From the NCBI GenBank assembly GCA_011523545.1, contig WTGN01000013.1:16877-80876 (forward strand): DNA of 64,000 nucleotides, in the 5' to 3' direction. Shown piece by piece: positions 1 to 9,162 of the stretch; position 1 is the stretch's first letter; each line of letters starts with the position of its first letter. Source of the stretch: Chloroflexota bacterium (GTDB taxonomy: Bacteria > Chloroflexota > Anaerolineae > Aggregatilineales > Phototrophicaceae). A program made the position numbers and the translations under genes. The notes under the pieces are model-generated. The model worked only from the letters and a program-made list of their open reading frames with translations. It made no database searches and was not told where the DNA came from.

Positions 1-1310
1 TAAACGCGCTTCATCGCTTGGCTGACCGGGCCGGGCGGGCGGCTCTCATCCGGTTTTTCCGGCTCATTGGCGTAAACCAGCTCCCGCATATTCTGGTCGT
101 TCAGCGCCAGATCCGGCGAAAAATACACCTCTTCCGGATAGCGAGTATTGCTGCGGCGGAAGCCGGGCCGCTCGAGATCGCGGCGCAGATTGCAATCAAA
201 GCGGACGATGTAGGAGTTGCCGGTTTTCATCTCTTCGGTGGCGATATGCGATAAGCCCCATATGATGCCGGCGCCGTCTTTGGAATCGCAATAAGAATCG
301 GGCGCGAAGGGTCCGGCGGCCAGCGGCGGAAGATTGACATGGGCGACCACATCAAAATTGATCCCGTCTGGCGCGTATTGTATTGTATCCTTTTCCGGGC
401 CGTCGTGGCCGCAGATGGCGAGTATGCCCTCGCCGTAAGGGAATAGACAGGTTTCGTGACCGCTGTTGGTGACCGGGTTCAGCGGCGACTTGATGAAGGG
501 CCCCTCAGGCCGCTCGGCGATCGCCACACCCCAGCCGATGCCGCGCGAATACTTGGTCGTCCAGCCCATCGGCTGGCCCTTGTAATAGAGCCAGAATTTG
601 CCGTCGCGGACGAGAATGAAGGGGTCGTGCACCTTGTGGCTGTCCCAGGCGCCATAACGCAGGACTTCGTCAGAGTCGTCAGCGCCCAGCCATTCGCCCG
701 GCGCGCCCGGTTCCAGCACCGGCGCTTCGGCCCGCTGCCAGGGGCCGGCCGGCGATTTCGCATAAGACATGCCAATGGTGTTGCGCGTCCGCGTCCGATA
801 CGGGTAATGGACGGCCTGATAGTACAGGTAGAAGCCGCCCCTGGTCATCAGGACGTCCGGCGTGAAGACTGAACGTCCGTCATAAGCGTCTTTTGGCCCG
901 CGTTTGACGGCGACGCCTTGCTCCTCCCAGTGGAAGCCGTCACGAGACGTCGCGTGCCAGATCTCGGCCAGATCCCAGTCGAAGACGGGTGTATCCCATG
1001 TTTGCACGCGGCCCGGCGGCTTGTTGGCATGGTCCCGATCGCGGGCAGTCTTTCGCCGCGTATACCAGACGTGATACTCGCCGTTGACGCGCAAGACTGT
1101 AGTCGGGTCGCGCCGGGTGACGCCGGCTTCTTTGCCAATGCCGCTAATCCGGCTGTACTTGAAGTTGGTATAAAACTCATTTGTCGAATCTTGATAGATG
1201 CCCCACTTGTTGTAGAGCCGCGTTTGAGCCGCGCTGAGCGGTCGATCTTTTGCTTTCTCTTCGCTTGGCTCGCCGGGGAGCCGCGGTTTCTCGCTCACGG
1301 GTATTTTCAC
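1..1310 (-). CDS. GH117-type glycoside hydrolase, partial (C-terminus off the left edge)
   Basis: The frame is open from a GTG start at 1310 to the window edge (436 codons), so the C-terminus is missing. A GAGGTG ribosome site overlaps the end of the upstream oxidoreductase gene, whose stop is 3 nt away, so the two are co-transcribed. The protein matches the other three paralogs here and GH117 (alpha-1,3-L-neoagarooligosaccharide hydrolase) as I remember the family. Shared motifs are an N-terminal PLSAA block, RRDPT with VWYTR, WDLAEIWHATS, VHDP, NSGHE and DGPEKDTIQYAPDG. These include the Asp and His/Glu positions reported as catalytic in the family. GH117 enzymes are five-bladed propellers that release 3,6-anhydro-L-galactose from non-reducing ends. 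No signal peptide is visible, so it probably acts in the cytoplasm on imported oligosaccharides. The exact substrate is inferred. Confidence 0.75.
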   Translation of the reverse strand, partial: MKIPVSEKPRLPGEPSEEKAKDRPLSAAQTRLYNKWGIYQDSTNEFYTNFKYSRISGIGKEAGVTRRDPTTVLRVNGEYHVWYTRRKTARDRDHANKPPGRVQTWDTPVFDWDLAEIWHATSRDGFHWEEQGVAVKRGPKDAYDGRSVFTPDVLMTRGGFYLYYQAVHYPYRTRTRNTIGMSYAKSPAGPWQRAEAPVLEPGAPGEWLGADDSDEVLRYGAWDSHKVHDPFILVRDGKFWLYYKGQPMGWTTKYSRGIGWGVAIAERPEGPFIKSPLNPVTNSGHETCLFPYGEGILAICGHDGPEKDTIQYAPDGINFDVVAHVNLPPLAAGPFAPDSYCDSKDGAGIIWGLSHIATEEMKTGNSYIVRFDCNLRRDLERPGFRRSNTRYPEEVYFSPDLALNDQNMRELVYANEPEKPDESRPPGPVSQAMKRV

Positions 1311-1313
1311 TAT

Positions 1314-2888
1314 TCACCTCTCTTCCAGAATCATGGCGGCGGCTTTCTCGCCAATCATAATGCAGGGGGCGTTGGTGTTGGCATTGATGATACGCGGCAT
1401 GATGGACGCATCGGCGACGCGCAAGCCCTCAATCCCGTGAACGCGCAGCCGCTCATCAACCACCGCCAACGCATCGCGCCCCATTCTGCAGCTGCCGGCC
1501 GGGTGATAAATGGTCGTGGCGAATTCGCGGATGAAGTGGATAAGCGCTTCATCTGTTTGGACCTGCTCGCCGGGCAGAAACTCAGCGCCGCGATAAGGCG
1601 CAAAAGGCGAGGCGAATGCAATCCGCCTGCCGAGCTTGAGCCCGGCCAGCAGCACCTGCACATCGGCTTCTTCCATGAGGCAGCCGAAGTCAATATGAGG
1701 CGGAGCGAAAGGGTCGCTCGAAAGTAATTTGAGCTCGCCGACGCTCTTCGTGCCGACCAGGCCAACGAGGATCGTAAAGCCATGACCGGTCGGCGCGTCG
1801 AAGCCGTGCCGTATGAACCAGTCCGGCCCGAAGTGATACTGCAGTTCGGGCGCCGGCGCGTCTGGATCAAGCCGCAGGAAGCCGCCCGATTCGCCCAGAT
1901 TCGACGTTAACAGCCCCATTTTCTCGCTCTTGTAGCGCTTTACCTGAGCCGGCGAATCCTTGCCGGCCAGGCTGACCGGCAGTTTACAATGGTAGGCCAG
2001 CGGGATCTGAATATGATCCTTCAGGTTTTGGCCGACGCCCGGCAGGTCTTGAACGGGCGCGATGTCAAACTCGGCCAGATGATCGGCGGGGCCGACGCCC
2101 GAAAGCATGAGCAGTTGCGGCGAATTGATCGCGCCGCCGCAGACAATTACTTCACGATTCGCCCGCGCGGACTCGAGCGATCCCTCATGCCAATACTGCA
2201 GGCCGACGCAGCGCGCGTTTTCGATATCCAGTTTGGTGACCTGAGCGAAAGGGATGGCCCTGAAATTCTCCCTTTTCAGCGCGGGACGCAGATAACCGAG
2301 CGCGGTGCTATGGCGCTGGCCTCGTTTCTGCGTCACCTGGTACAGGCCGAAGCCCTCCTGGGCGCCATCGTTAAAGTCGTCATTGTGCCCGTAGCCGAGT
2401 TCCAGCGCCGCTTCGACAAATGCCAGGCTAAGCGGATTTGGATCTTGTGGATCGGCCACATTGATGGGACCGCCGACGCCATGATGTTCTGATTCGCCGC
2501 GTTCTTGATGCTGCATTTTTCGAAAGTAGGGCAGGACATCCTGGTAAGCCCAACCGGCATTGCCGCGGGCCGCCCAGCCGTCATAGTCCGACGGGTGGCC
2601 GCGCTGGTAAACCATGGCGTTCATCGAACTGGTGCCGCCGTAGACTTTGCCGCGCGGGACATATTCCCGCCGATTGTTGAGGCCCGGCTGCGGCGTCGTC
2701 TTGTAGTCCCAATCTACCTCCGTATGGAACAGGTTGGTGAAGCGCGCCGGGATGTGGATGTCCGGATTGTGGTCGGGGCCGCCAGCTTCCAGCAGCAGCA
2801 CGCTGCATGTTGCGTCTTCGCTGAGGCGGCTCGCCAGCGCCGCGCCGGCGGATCCCGCGCCCACAACGATGTAGTCAGCGGATATCAT
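1314..2888 (-). CDS. GMC-family FAD-dependent oxidoreductase
   Basis: This 524-residue protein has the glucose-methanol-choline oxidoreductase layout. A dinucleotide-binding GAGSAG sits at residues 10-15, the FAD-contact region GGTSSMNAM follows near residue 85, and the second GMC signature (GGAINSPQLL) is in the middle. The catalytic His lies in the C-terminal HPAGSCRMG, followed by the INANTNAP segment with the partner Asn. The family oxidises alcohols and sugar or choline hydroxyls to carbonyls with FAD. The gene leads a minus-strand unit with the GH117 gene and faces another GH117 gene across a shared operator at 2952-2963. It may therefore oxidise a sugar released from the glycan (for example an aldehyde or secondary hydroxyl), but the substrate cannot be read from sequence. 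Choline dehydrogenase is the usual automatic annotation and is less likely here. Confidence 0.85.
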   Translation of the reverse strand: MISADYIVVGAGSAGAALASRLSEDATCSVLLLEAGGPDHNPDIHIPARFTNLFHTEVDWDYKTTPQPGLNNRREYVPRGKVYGGTSSMNAMVYQRGHPSDYDGWAARGNAGWAYQDVLPYFRKMQHQERGESEHHGVGGPINVADPQDPNPLSLAFVEAALELGYGHNDDFNDGAQEGFGLYQVTQKRGQRHSTALGYLRPALKRENFRAIPFAQVTKLDIENARCVGLQYWHEGSLESARANREVIVCGGAINSPQLLMLSGVGPADHLAEFDIAPVQDLPGVGQNLKDHIQIPLAYHCKLPVSLAGKDSPAQVKRYKSEKMGLLTSNLGESGGFLRLDPDAPAPELQYHFGPDWFIRHGFDAPTGHGFTILVGLVGTKSVGELKLLSSDPFAPPHIDFGCLMEEADVQVLLAGLKLGRRIAFASPFAPYRGAEFLPGEQVQTDEALIHFIREFATTIYHPAGSCRMGRDALAVVDERLRVHGIEGLRVADASIMPRIINANTNAPCIMIGEKAAAMILEER

Positions 2889-2951
2889 AACGCGCTCCCG
2901 GCAAATCGTCGTTAAATATGGTTGATCGGTGGATTTGAATTGCTCATGTTA

Positions 2952-2963
2952 ATTGTCTACAAT
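2952..2963. promoter_or_regulatory. Putative GntR/FadR-type operator, site 1
   Basis: The 12-mer ATTGTCTACAAT is a palindrome of the form ATTGT-NN-ACAAT, typical of FadR-subfamily GntR repressors. It lies in the divergent gap between the GMC oxidoreductase and a GH117 gene. A TATACT box follows at 2972-2977, so the site probably overlaps the plus-strand promoter. Matching sites occur at 9322, 10600 and 23203. Confidence 0.65.
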
Positions 2964-3038
2964 GAGTCGATTATACTGATTGATGCCGCGCGTCACCAAA
3001 TTCGCGCGGCGATTCGCGCGCTGCGCATGGGAGGCATC

Positions 3039-4274
3039 ATGAAGCCAGACAGCAAGCAAAGGCCCGCCTTTCCCGGTCGGCTGCCGCTGGAGAAACCGAC
3101 CGATCGACCGCTGAGCGCGGCGATGCAGCGGCTCTACGATATGTGGACGCCCTTGCAGGATCCTGGCAATCCCTTCTATACCGTCTTCAAATATTCTCCC
3201 GTCACTGGCATCGGCCTGGACGAATCCGAGCTTTCGGTCTCGCGGCGCGATCCATCCAAGGTGCTCAAAATCGGCGATACATACTACGTCTGGTATACGC
3301 GGCGCGCCACCAAGCACATGCCTGTCGGGCGCTTCAATATCGACCAGGGCGATGATGAGACGCCAATCGTGGATTGGGATCTGGCCGATATCTGCTACGC
3401 GACCTCCAATGACGGCTTCAACTGGGTGGAGCAAGGGGTGGCCGTGCCGCGCGCGCCCAAAGGCAACTATGGCGACCGGTCGCTCTCGACGCCCGACATT
3501 CTCGTTCACGGCGGCAGATACTATCTCTATTACCAGTGCTTCACGACGATGTGGCGGCAGAACGACTGCGTGAACGTCAGCATGGCCTGGTCCGACTCGC
3601 CGGACGGACCCTGGACGCGGCTGGAGCGCCCGGTTGTCGAGCAAGGGGCGGAAGGCGCCTGGGACAGCTGCGCCATTCACGACCCCTATCCGCTGGTCTA
3701 TCAAGGCAAGATTTGGGTCTATTACAAGGGATCGCCCCAAGACAAGTCGCCTGGCAACCTGCTGCGCGCGCAAGGCGTCGCCATCGCTGACAGTCCGGAA
3801 GGACCCTACATCAAGTCGGAATTGAACCCGGTGACGAATTCCGGCCATGAGACGATGCTCTGGCCTTATGAAGAGGGCATCGCCGCCCTGCTCATCCAGG
3901 ACGGGCCGGAAAAGGACACGATCCAATACGCGCCCGACGGCCTGAATTTTGTGCCCAAAGCGCATGTGCAGCTCTCGCCGCACGCGCCGGGTCCATTCTG
4001 CCCGGACGCTTTCGCCGACAATGGCGACGGGCGCGGCATCAACTGGGGGCTCAGCCACATCATCCCGCAGACGCCAAACACGAACAATGGCTTGTACATC
4101 GTTCGCTTTGACTGCGCGCTGTCACGCGATGCGGCCCGGCCCGAATTCAAGGGCAGCAACCTGCATTGGCATGAAGCGTCCTGGTTTCAGCCCGCGGTGC
4201 GCTTATCTGAGGAATGGCGCGAGCGCATCCTGGCAGAGCAAGCCGCACTCGACCGGCCGACGATTGGGACGTAA
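3039..4274 (+). CDS. GH117-type glycoside hydrolase
   Basis: This 411-residue protein is the best GH117 match of the four paralogs. The ATG at 3039 is preceded by GGGAGG at a good distance. The frame stays open upstream, but an earlier start would run through the operator at 2952. Motifs in order are PLSAAMQRLY, SRRDPSKVLK with YVWYTRR, WDLADICYATSNDG, a CVNVSMAWSDSPDGPW block, IHDPYPLV, NPVTNSGHE, DTIQYAPDG and NWGLSHI. The RRDP, HDP and NSGHE motifs are those that carry the catalytic Asp and His/Glu residues in characterised members. There is no signal peptide, so a cytoplasmic exo-hydrolase acting on imported oligosaccharides is likely. The gene is monocistronic on the plus strand and ends convergently with kduD. 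Confidence 0.8.
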   Translation: MKPDSKQRPAFPGRLPLEKPTDRPLSAAMQRLYDMWTPLQDPGNPFYTVFKYSPVTGIGLDESELSVSRRDPSKVLKIGDTYYVWYTRRATKHMPVGRFNIDQGDDETPIVDWDLADICYATSNDGFNWVEQGVAVPRAPKGNYGDRSLSTPDILVHGGRYYLYYQCFTTMWRQNDCVNVSMAWSDSPDGPWTRLERPVVEQGAEGAWDSCAIHDPYPLVYQGKIWVYYKGSPQDKSPGNLLRAQGVAIADSPEGPYIKSELNPVTNSGHETMLWPYEEGIAALLIQDGPEKDTIQYAPDGLNFVPKAHVQLSPHAPGPFCPDAFADNGDGRGINWGLSHIIPQTPNTNNGLYIVRFDCALSRDAARPEFKGSNLHWHEASWFQPAVRLSEEWRERILAEQAALDRPTIGT

Positions 4275-4290
4275 TTCCGAGGCAGTTTGC

Positions 4291-5061
4291 TCAGCGCCCC
4301 ATCCAGCCCCCGTCGACTACCAAAATCTCCCCGTTGACGAAGTCCGAGGCGGCCGACGCCAGGAAGACCGCCGCGCCCTTGAAATCGTCAACGTCGCCCC
4401 AGCGGCCAGCCGGGATGCGCTCTAGTATTGAGCGATACCGATCGGGGTCGTTTTGCAGCGCTTCGGTGACATCGGTGCGCACGTAGCCCGGCGCGATGGC
4501 GTTGACTTGCACGCCACGCCCGGCCCATTCATTGGCCAGCGCCTTGGTCAGTTGTCCCAAGCCGCCCTTGCTGGCCGCGTAACCGGGCACGGTGATGCCG
4601 CCTTGAAAGGTCAGCAGCGATGCGGTGAAGATGATCTTGCCGCTGCCGCGCGCCAGCATGCGCGCCCCAAGCTCGCGGCTCAAAAGGAATTGCGCGTTAA
4701 GATTGGTCTCGATAATCCGGTCCCAGTACTCATCCGGATGCCTTTCAGCCGGTTCGCGCAGCACCGTGCCGGCGTTGTTGATCAGGATGTCAATGACCGG
4801 GCGCTCGGCATTAAGCTCGCTGATGAATCGATATAGATCTTCACGAATGGAAAAGTCGCAGCGATAGCCGCTGAAGGAGCGCCCCAGCGCCTTGACTTCC
4901 TTTTCGATTTCACTGCCTGAGGCTTCCAGGTTGGCGCTGACGGCGATGATATCGGCGCCGGCTTCCGCCAGACCGAGGGCCATCGCTTTGCCGATGCCGC
5001 GGCGCGCGCCCGTGACCAGCGCCGTCTTGCCATCCAGCCGGAACATGTCCATCACATTCAT
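4291..5061 (-). CDS. kduD: SDR oxidoreductase, KduD-like
   Basis: This 256-residue classical short-chain dehydrogenase has TGARRGIG at residues 17-24 for NAD(P), NNAG in the middle, and a YAASK catalytic pair near residue 160. The C-terminal half follows 2-dehydro-3-deoxy-D-gluconate 5-dehydrogenase (KduD) closely: LTFQGGITVP, NAIAPGYV, RIPAGRWG and VVDGGWMGR. KduD interconverts 2-keto-3-deoxygluconate and its 2,5-diketo form. The start codon directly follows the stop of the zinc dehydrogenase (TAAATG), so the two are translationally linked. In anhydrogalactose catabolism a dehydrogenase/reductase pair epimerises 2-keto-3-deoxygalactonate through the 2,5-diketo compound, and this gene with its neighbour could supply that pair. 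That role is inference; the SDR family is certain. Confidence 0.8.
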   Translation of the reverse strand: MNVMDMFRLDGKTALVTGARRGIGKAMALGLAEAGADIIAVSANLEASGSEIEKEVKALGRSFSGYRCDFSIREDLYRFISELNAERPVIDILINNAGTVLREPAERHPDEYWDRIIETNLNAQFLLSRELGARMLARGSGKIIFTASLLTFQGGITVPGYAASKGGLGQLTKALANEWAGRGVQVNAIAPGYVRTDVTEALQNDPDRYRSILERIPAGRWGDVDDFKGAAVFLASAASDFVNGEILVVDGGWMGR

Positions 5062-6078
5062 TTAGATCTCCAGGAGAATCTTCATCACGCGCCCGCCTTT
5101 TTCCATGTCTTCGAAACCGGAACGGAGCGCGCTCAAGGGTCGAATATCGGTGATCAAGTCGTCGAGCGGTAAAGCGCCGGAAGCCGCCAGCGCAATGGCG
5201 TCGGCGAAATCCTGCGGCTCATAAACCCGCACGCCCTGCAAGCGCAGCTCGCGCCAGAAAAAGCGGAAGAGGTCGATCTGCGGCTTTTGGGCGAAGATGG
5301 CGACGATCACCGCCAGCCCGCGCACGCGCAGCAGGTCGGTCATGATGTCTGCGCCCGCCTGCGAACCCGAGACCTCGAAGACGATATCGGCGCCGGCGCC
5401 CTTCGTCCGCCGCATCACCGTGTCAACCAGGTCGGTCTCCTCGGGATTTAAGGCTTCAAGGCCAAGCGACGCGGCGAGCTCGACGCGATAAGGGTTGATC
5501 TCGGAGACGATGACGTTGGCGCCCGCATGCCGCGCCACCAGCGCGACCAGCATGCCGATCGGGCCGCCGCCCAGGACAACGACATGATCGCCCGGGCGAA
5601 CATCAGCCAGCCGCACATCATGACAAGCGACGGCCAGCGGTTCAATCATCGCGCCGTGCTTCAAGGCCAAATTCGCCGGCATGCGGTGCAATGTATAAGC
5701 GGGCACGGTCCAGTAGCTTTGAAAGGCGCCAGGCGTATCGATGCCGAGGAAGTTCAGGTTATGGCAGACGTGGCTGTGCCCGGCGGCGCAGGCGGGGCAG
5801 TCCTTGCAGGGCGCAAGCGGCAAGACGACAACCGGGTCGCCCAGCGCAAAGCCATCGACGCCCGCGCCCAGCTGATGCACCGTGGCCGACATCTCGTGGC
5901 CCATGACCAGGGGCATCTTCACGCGCGCGTCCATCGCGCCATGAAAAATGTGCAGGTCCGTCCCGCAGATGCCGCAATGCGAGATCTTCAGCTGCACTTC
6001 ACCCGGGCCCGGCGTCACCCGTTCGCCGGCGCCCAGTCTGATGCTTCTGCCACCCTCGTAATAGGCTGCTTGCGCCAT
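5062..6078 (-). CDS. Zinc-dependent medium-chain dehydrogenase, sorbitol/threonine dehydrogenase type
   Basis: The 338-residue protein is chosen to start at the ATG at 6078 (MAQAAYYEGG). The open frame continues upstream, but that part has no family resemblance. The catalytic zinc site is seen as CGICGTD and GHEMS. The structural zinc cysteines follow as CKDCPACAAGHSHVC, and the Rossmann motif is VLGGGPIGML. These mark an MDR polyol or sugar-acid dehydrogenase of the L-threonine/sorbitol/L-galactonate dehydrogenase branch. It lies between a GntR regulator and the KduD-like gene in a minus-strand unit that begins with the permeases. In the proposed pathway it could oxidise 2-keto-3-deoxy-L-galactonate at C5. 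Substrate and cofactor choice are inferred from context only. Confidence 0.85.
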   Translation of the reverse strand: MAQAAYYEGGRSIRLGAGERVTPGPGEVQLKISHCGICGTDLHIFHGAMDARVKMPLVMGHEMSATVHQLGAGVDGFALGDPVVVLPLAPCKDCPACAAGHSHVCHNLNFLGIDTPGAFQSYWTVPAYTLHRMPANLALKHGAMIEPLAVACHDVRLADVRPGDHVVVLGGGPIGMLVALVARHAGANVIVSEINPYRVELAASLGLEALNPEETDLVDTVMRRTKGAGADIVFEVSGSQAGADIMTDLLRVRGLAVIVAIFAQKPQIDLFRFFWRELRLQGVRVYEPQDFADAIALAASGALPLDDLITDIRPLSALRSGFEDMEKGGRVMKILLEI

Positions 6079-6151
6079 TCTGATTTGCCTTCGGTTTGAA
6101 ACTTGTTCTTGTTTGGTCCAAGCTGATCGCGCGCGTCTTCTACGTAAGAGC

Positions 6152-6172
6152 GGGCGACTCACCGAGTCGCCC
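6152..6172. repeat. 21-nt hairpin element (GGGCG family), copy 1
   Basis: This is a perfect 9-3-9 inverted repeat: GGGCGACTC, a three-base loop ACC, then GAGTCGCCC. On the minus strand it begins TAGGGGCGACTC, like the other members of this family in the window. It sits in the 230-bp gap between the GntR gene and the zinc dehydrogenase, where an mRNA hairpin could partly separate the two. Confidence 0.75.
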
Positions 6173-6308
6173 CTATAAGGCTCTGTTCATTTGGGCATGT
6201 CTTCCCTATGGCGATCACCGTCAATACATTCCTCGATCATCTGATACAAGTCTTGCATGCGGCGCCGCGCGCTGAGTCCGCCGACGGCTTGCCCAAGGGA
6301 GCGTGCGC

Positions 6309-6917
6309 CTATTGAATATTGGTCGTCAGCGCTTCTATCGCCGCGGCCTTGTCGCCAGCGCGCACCGCGTCCAGGATGCGTCTGTGCTCCCGGTAGCTGT
6401 CCATGATCTCATCCAGGCGATTGTATTGCATCATCATGCGCATCGCAATTGGCTGCCAAAGCGTGAACAGGTCCTTGTCATCGTGGCTCTGGATGATCGC
6501 CTGGTGGAAACGCAGATCGTTGTCGGTCAGCGAATTCAAGTCTTTCGCTTCGCAGGCCCTCTTGATGTCTCGCAGTATCTCATCCCAAATCTCAATGTCA
6601 GCCTCGGTGATGCGGTCAAAGATGCTGTCAAGCACAAATACTTCAATTGTTCGCCGCAATTGCACAACGAGCGGGCGCACTTCGACGCTTGGGTTTTGCG
6701 CCACGCGCACGCCCTTGTTCGGCTCCAGCACAAGCAGGCCCTGCTGCGTCAACTGGCGGAAGGCCTCGCGCACCGGCCCGCGACTGACGCCGAAGCGCTC
6801 CGACAGGTCAACCTCGCGCAATGGGGCGCCGGGCTGCAGCTGGCCGGCGAGTATGTCCTGGCGCAAACGTGCGGCGATCTGCTCCGGAAGCGTGCGAAAT
6901 ATCTCAAATGCCGGCAT
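6309..6917 (-). CDS. GntR-family transcriptional regulator, FadR/FCD subgroup
   Basis: This 202-residue protein has an N-terminal winged helix-turn-helix at about residues 8-70, with the typical segments GAPLREVDLSERFGVSRGPVREA and GLLVLEPNKGVRV. An all-helical FCD-type effector domain follows from about residue 80, with the metal or ligand positions suggested by DNDLRFHQAI and EHRRILDA. FadR-type repressors bind short palindromes and release them when a pathway intermediate binds. Four ATTGT-NN-ACAAT palindromes sit in front of transcription units of this locus (2952, 9322, 10600, 23203), and this is the only regulator visible in region A. It probably controls the locus, including its own operon through the 9322 site. 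The inducer is unknown and is presumably a sugar acid. Confidence 0.88.
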   Translation of the reverse strand: MPAFEIFRTLPEQIAARLRQDILAGQLQPGAPLREVDLSERFGVSRGPVREAFRQLTQQGLLVLEPNKGVRVAQNPSVEVRPLVVQLRRTIEVFVLDSIFDRITEADIEIWDEILRDIKRACEAKDLNSLTDNDLRFHQAIIQSHDDKDLFTLWQPIAMRMMMQYNRLDEIMDSYREHRRILDAVRAGDKAAAIEALTTNIQ

Positions 6918-7008
6918 CTGCTCTGTCTCTCTCAGCTTGGGTAAGCGTTGATATTCTCCAAATTGCCTAAAGCGGCGGCGCGCCGCTATGTCTCAAATCA
7001 GCGGATGA

Positions 7009-8154
7009 TTATTGCTTGTAAGGATCGGCGGCGTCGCGCATACCATCGCCGAGGAAATTGAAGGACAGCACGGTTACGATGACGAATAATCCGGGAATGA
7101 GCAGCCAGGGGCTCTGGCTGAGGCTGCGGATATTCTGCGCATCCTGCAGCAGCACGCCCCAGCTGACCGCCGGCGGCCGGATGCCGATTTGCAGGAAACT
7201 CAGGGCCGTCTCCGCCAGGATCATGCCGGGCACCGCGAGACTGAGCACAACGATGAGGAAGCTGGCGAAAGACGGCAGCAAATGCTTGATGATGATTTCC
7301 ATGTCGCCCATGTTAGATATGCGCGCCGCCATGACAAAATCAGCCTCGCGCAACTCCAGCAGCTTGCCGCGAACGGTTCGCGCCAGCGGCGGCCAGCTGA
7401 CCACGGCCAAGACCACCGTGATGCCGAAGTAAACTTCCGTGGAACTCCATTCCGGCGGAAACGCAGCCGACAGCGCCATGATCAAGGGAATATGCGGTAT
7501 CGAAACAAGAAACTCAATCACGCGCTGCACGACCAAATCAACCGAGCCGCCGAAATAACCGGAGACGCCGCCAATCAGACAGCCGAGGACGAAGCTTGTC
7601 ACCATGCCCAGGAAGCCTATCGAAAGCGATATCCGGGCCGCGTGCATCGTGCGCGAATAGACATCGCGCCCCAATTCGTCAGTGCCGAAGGGGAAAAAGA
7701 CGCCGGGCTCATCCACGCCGATCAGATGAATATTGGTGTCAATCAACCCTAGAAGCTTATAGGGCAGCCCTTCGACGAAGAATCGGAGCGGATAACGTTT
7801 CGACCGGTCTTCCGCATAGTTGCGTTTCAGCGTCTCCATATCGAGCGTCTGTTTCATGTCATAGATGAAGGGACGCAAATGAAAATTCCCCGCTTCATCA
7901 ATGAAGTAAATGGTATGCGGCGGCGCTTTGGCATACTTGACATGACGCTTGTGGTAATCGTTGGTGGCGTAAAACTCGGGGAATATCGCGATCGAGTACA
8001 GAAAGAAGATGGCCAATGCCGAAATCATCGCCAGCCGGTGACGCCGGAACTTGCGCCAGATCAGCTGCCACTGAGACGCGAGATAATAGCTCTCGTCAAA
8101 TTGAGCGCCTTGCTCTCTCGGCTTTGCCCGGCGAATGTCAAAGCGGCGCAGCAT
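7009..8154 (-). CDS. ABC transporter permease, OppC/DppC type
   Basis: This 381-residue inner-membrane permease belongs to the peptide/nickel (Opp/Dpp) class. It has an N-terminal membrane segment near residues 40-60 and then an unusually long extracytoplasmic stretch (about residues 60-170). The binding-protein-dependent transport core follows, with its EAA-type loop (FVMAARISNMG) near residue 270. The C-terminus has the common SFNFLGDGMRDAADPY ending. It follows OppB by 12 bp and is co-transcribed with it. Peptide-class importers are often used for oligosaccharides in this kind of gene neighbourhood. With the two binding proteins at 10.8-15.0 kb and the ATPases at 21.1-23.2 kb it completes one importer. 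Confidence 0.9.
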   Translation of the reverse strand: MLRRFDIRRAKPREQGAQFDESYYLASQWQLIWRKFRRHRLAMISALAIFFLYSIAIFPEFYATNDYHKRHVKYAKAPPHTIYFIDEAGNFHLRPFIYDMKQTLDMETLKRNYAEDRSKRYPLRFFVEGLPYKLLGLIDTNIHLIGVDEPGVFFPFGTDELGRDVYSRTMHAARISLSIGFLGMVTSFVLGCLIGGVSGYFGGSVDLVVQRVIEFLVSIPHIPLIMALSAAFPPEWSSTEVYFGITVVLAVVSWPPLARTVRGKLLELREADFVMAARISNMGDMEIIIKHLLPSFASFLIVVLSLAVPGMILAETALSFLQIGIRPPAVSWGVLLQDAQNIRSLSQSPWLLIPGLFVIVTVLSFNFLGDGMRDAADPYKQ

Positions 8155-8166
8155 TTTCTTCCTCGG

Positions 8167-9162
8167 CTAATTCGCGGCGCGTTCCATGCGAATGCGCGGA
8201 TCGACCACCACCAGCAAAATGTCGGAGACCGTGGTGCCGATCACGGTCAATATCGTCACAAACATGAGAAGCGTGGCGCTCAAGAATGTATCCTGTGTGA
8301 TTAACGAGCGCACCAGCATCGGACCGGCCGTCGGCAAACCGAGAACCCAGGCGGTGATGGTGCCAGCCGAAATCAGCGATGGGAACAGCCAGGCCAAGCC
8401 GCTGACGATCGGGTTGAGCGCGACCCTGACCGGGTACTTGAATAGCAGCTTGACTTCGGCGACGCCCTTGCTGCGCGCCGTAATCACATACTGCTTGTGC
8501 AGTTCATCAAGCAGCGTGCCGCGCATGACGCGAATCAAACCGGCCGTGCCCGCTGTACCGTTCACGATGATGGGAATCGGCAGATGCAGCAGCAGATCGC
8601 CCAGCTTCGCCAGGTCCCAGGGCGCGTCGAGATACTCGGGCGAAAACAGGCCAGTCAAATTGAGACCGTAATGCTTCCAGGCGATGTATAGCATGATGAG
8701 CGCCAGCATGAAGTTCGGTATCGCCAGCCCAATAAAACCGATAATGGATACGACATAATCGCCCAAGGAATATTGACGCGTGGCTGAGTAAATACCTATT
8801 GGTATGGCGACGGCAAACGTGAAGATGGTGCTAAGTATGGCGATGGTAAATGTCAGCGCCAGGCGCTCGCCGATGATGTCTCTGATCGGCTTCTGCCAAT
8901 CGAAGGAAAAGCCGAACTCGCCCTGCATCACTTGCCCGATCCACCTGAAATAACGCGCGAAAAGCGGCTGATCAAGGCCATACTGCCGGCGCAGGTTTAA
9001 GGCTTCTTCTTCGCTGAGTTCCTCACCGGCTTGCTCCAGCCGGCTGATGTAGGTGGACAGATAATCGCCCGGGGGCAATTGGATGATGACGAAGGTGACC
9101 ACGGAGACCAGCCAGAAAACGAAGACCATGTAGATCAGACGTTGAAAGATGTAACTTCTCAT
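8167..9162 (-). CDS. ABC transporter permease, OppB/DppB type
   Basis: This 331-residue permease begins with the classical OppB N-terminus: one membrane helix, then the extracytoplasmic block with LPPGDYL and QYGLDQPL, followed by the GEFGFSF motif. Five further hydrophobic segments form the transport core. The EAA loop (YVITARSKGV) is near residue 225. It heads the minus-strand unit OppB-OppC-GntR-dehydrogenases. The unit is divergent from the enolase-superfamily gene, with an operator in the shared gap. It pairs with OppC to form the channel; the solute is probably an oligosaccharide, judged by the hydrolases nearby. Confidence 0.92.
   Translation of the reverse strand: MRSYIFQRLIYMVFVFWLVSVVTFVIIQLPPGDYLSTYISRLEQAGEELSEEEALNLRRQYGLDQPLFARYFRWIGQVMQGEFGFSFDWQKPIRDIIGERLALTFTIAILSTIFTFAVAIPIGIYSATRQYSLGDYVVSIIGFIGLAIPNFMLALIMLYIAWKHYGLNLTGLFSPEYLDAPWDLAKLGDLLLHLPIPIIVNGTAGTAGLIRVMRGTLLDELHKQYVITARSKGVAEVKLLFKYPVRVALNPIVSGLAWLFPSLISAGTITAWVLGLPTAGPMLVRSLITQDTFLSATLLMFVTILTVIGTTVSDILLVVVDPRIRMERAAN

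Noticed and set aside
456..1727. Plus-strand open frames opposite the first GH117 and GMC genes
   Set aside because: They run antisense to clear protein families and have no domain signature; high GC creates such frames.
1314..2888. Choline dehydrogenase (betA) for osmoprotection
   Set aside because: No betaine aldehyde dehydrogenase or choline transporter is near; the gene shares operator and transcript with a GH117 gene.
2922..3038. Longer N-terminus of the GH117 protein
   Set aside because: The extension passes through the operator and probable promoter; ATG 3039 has a good ribosome site.
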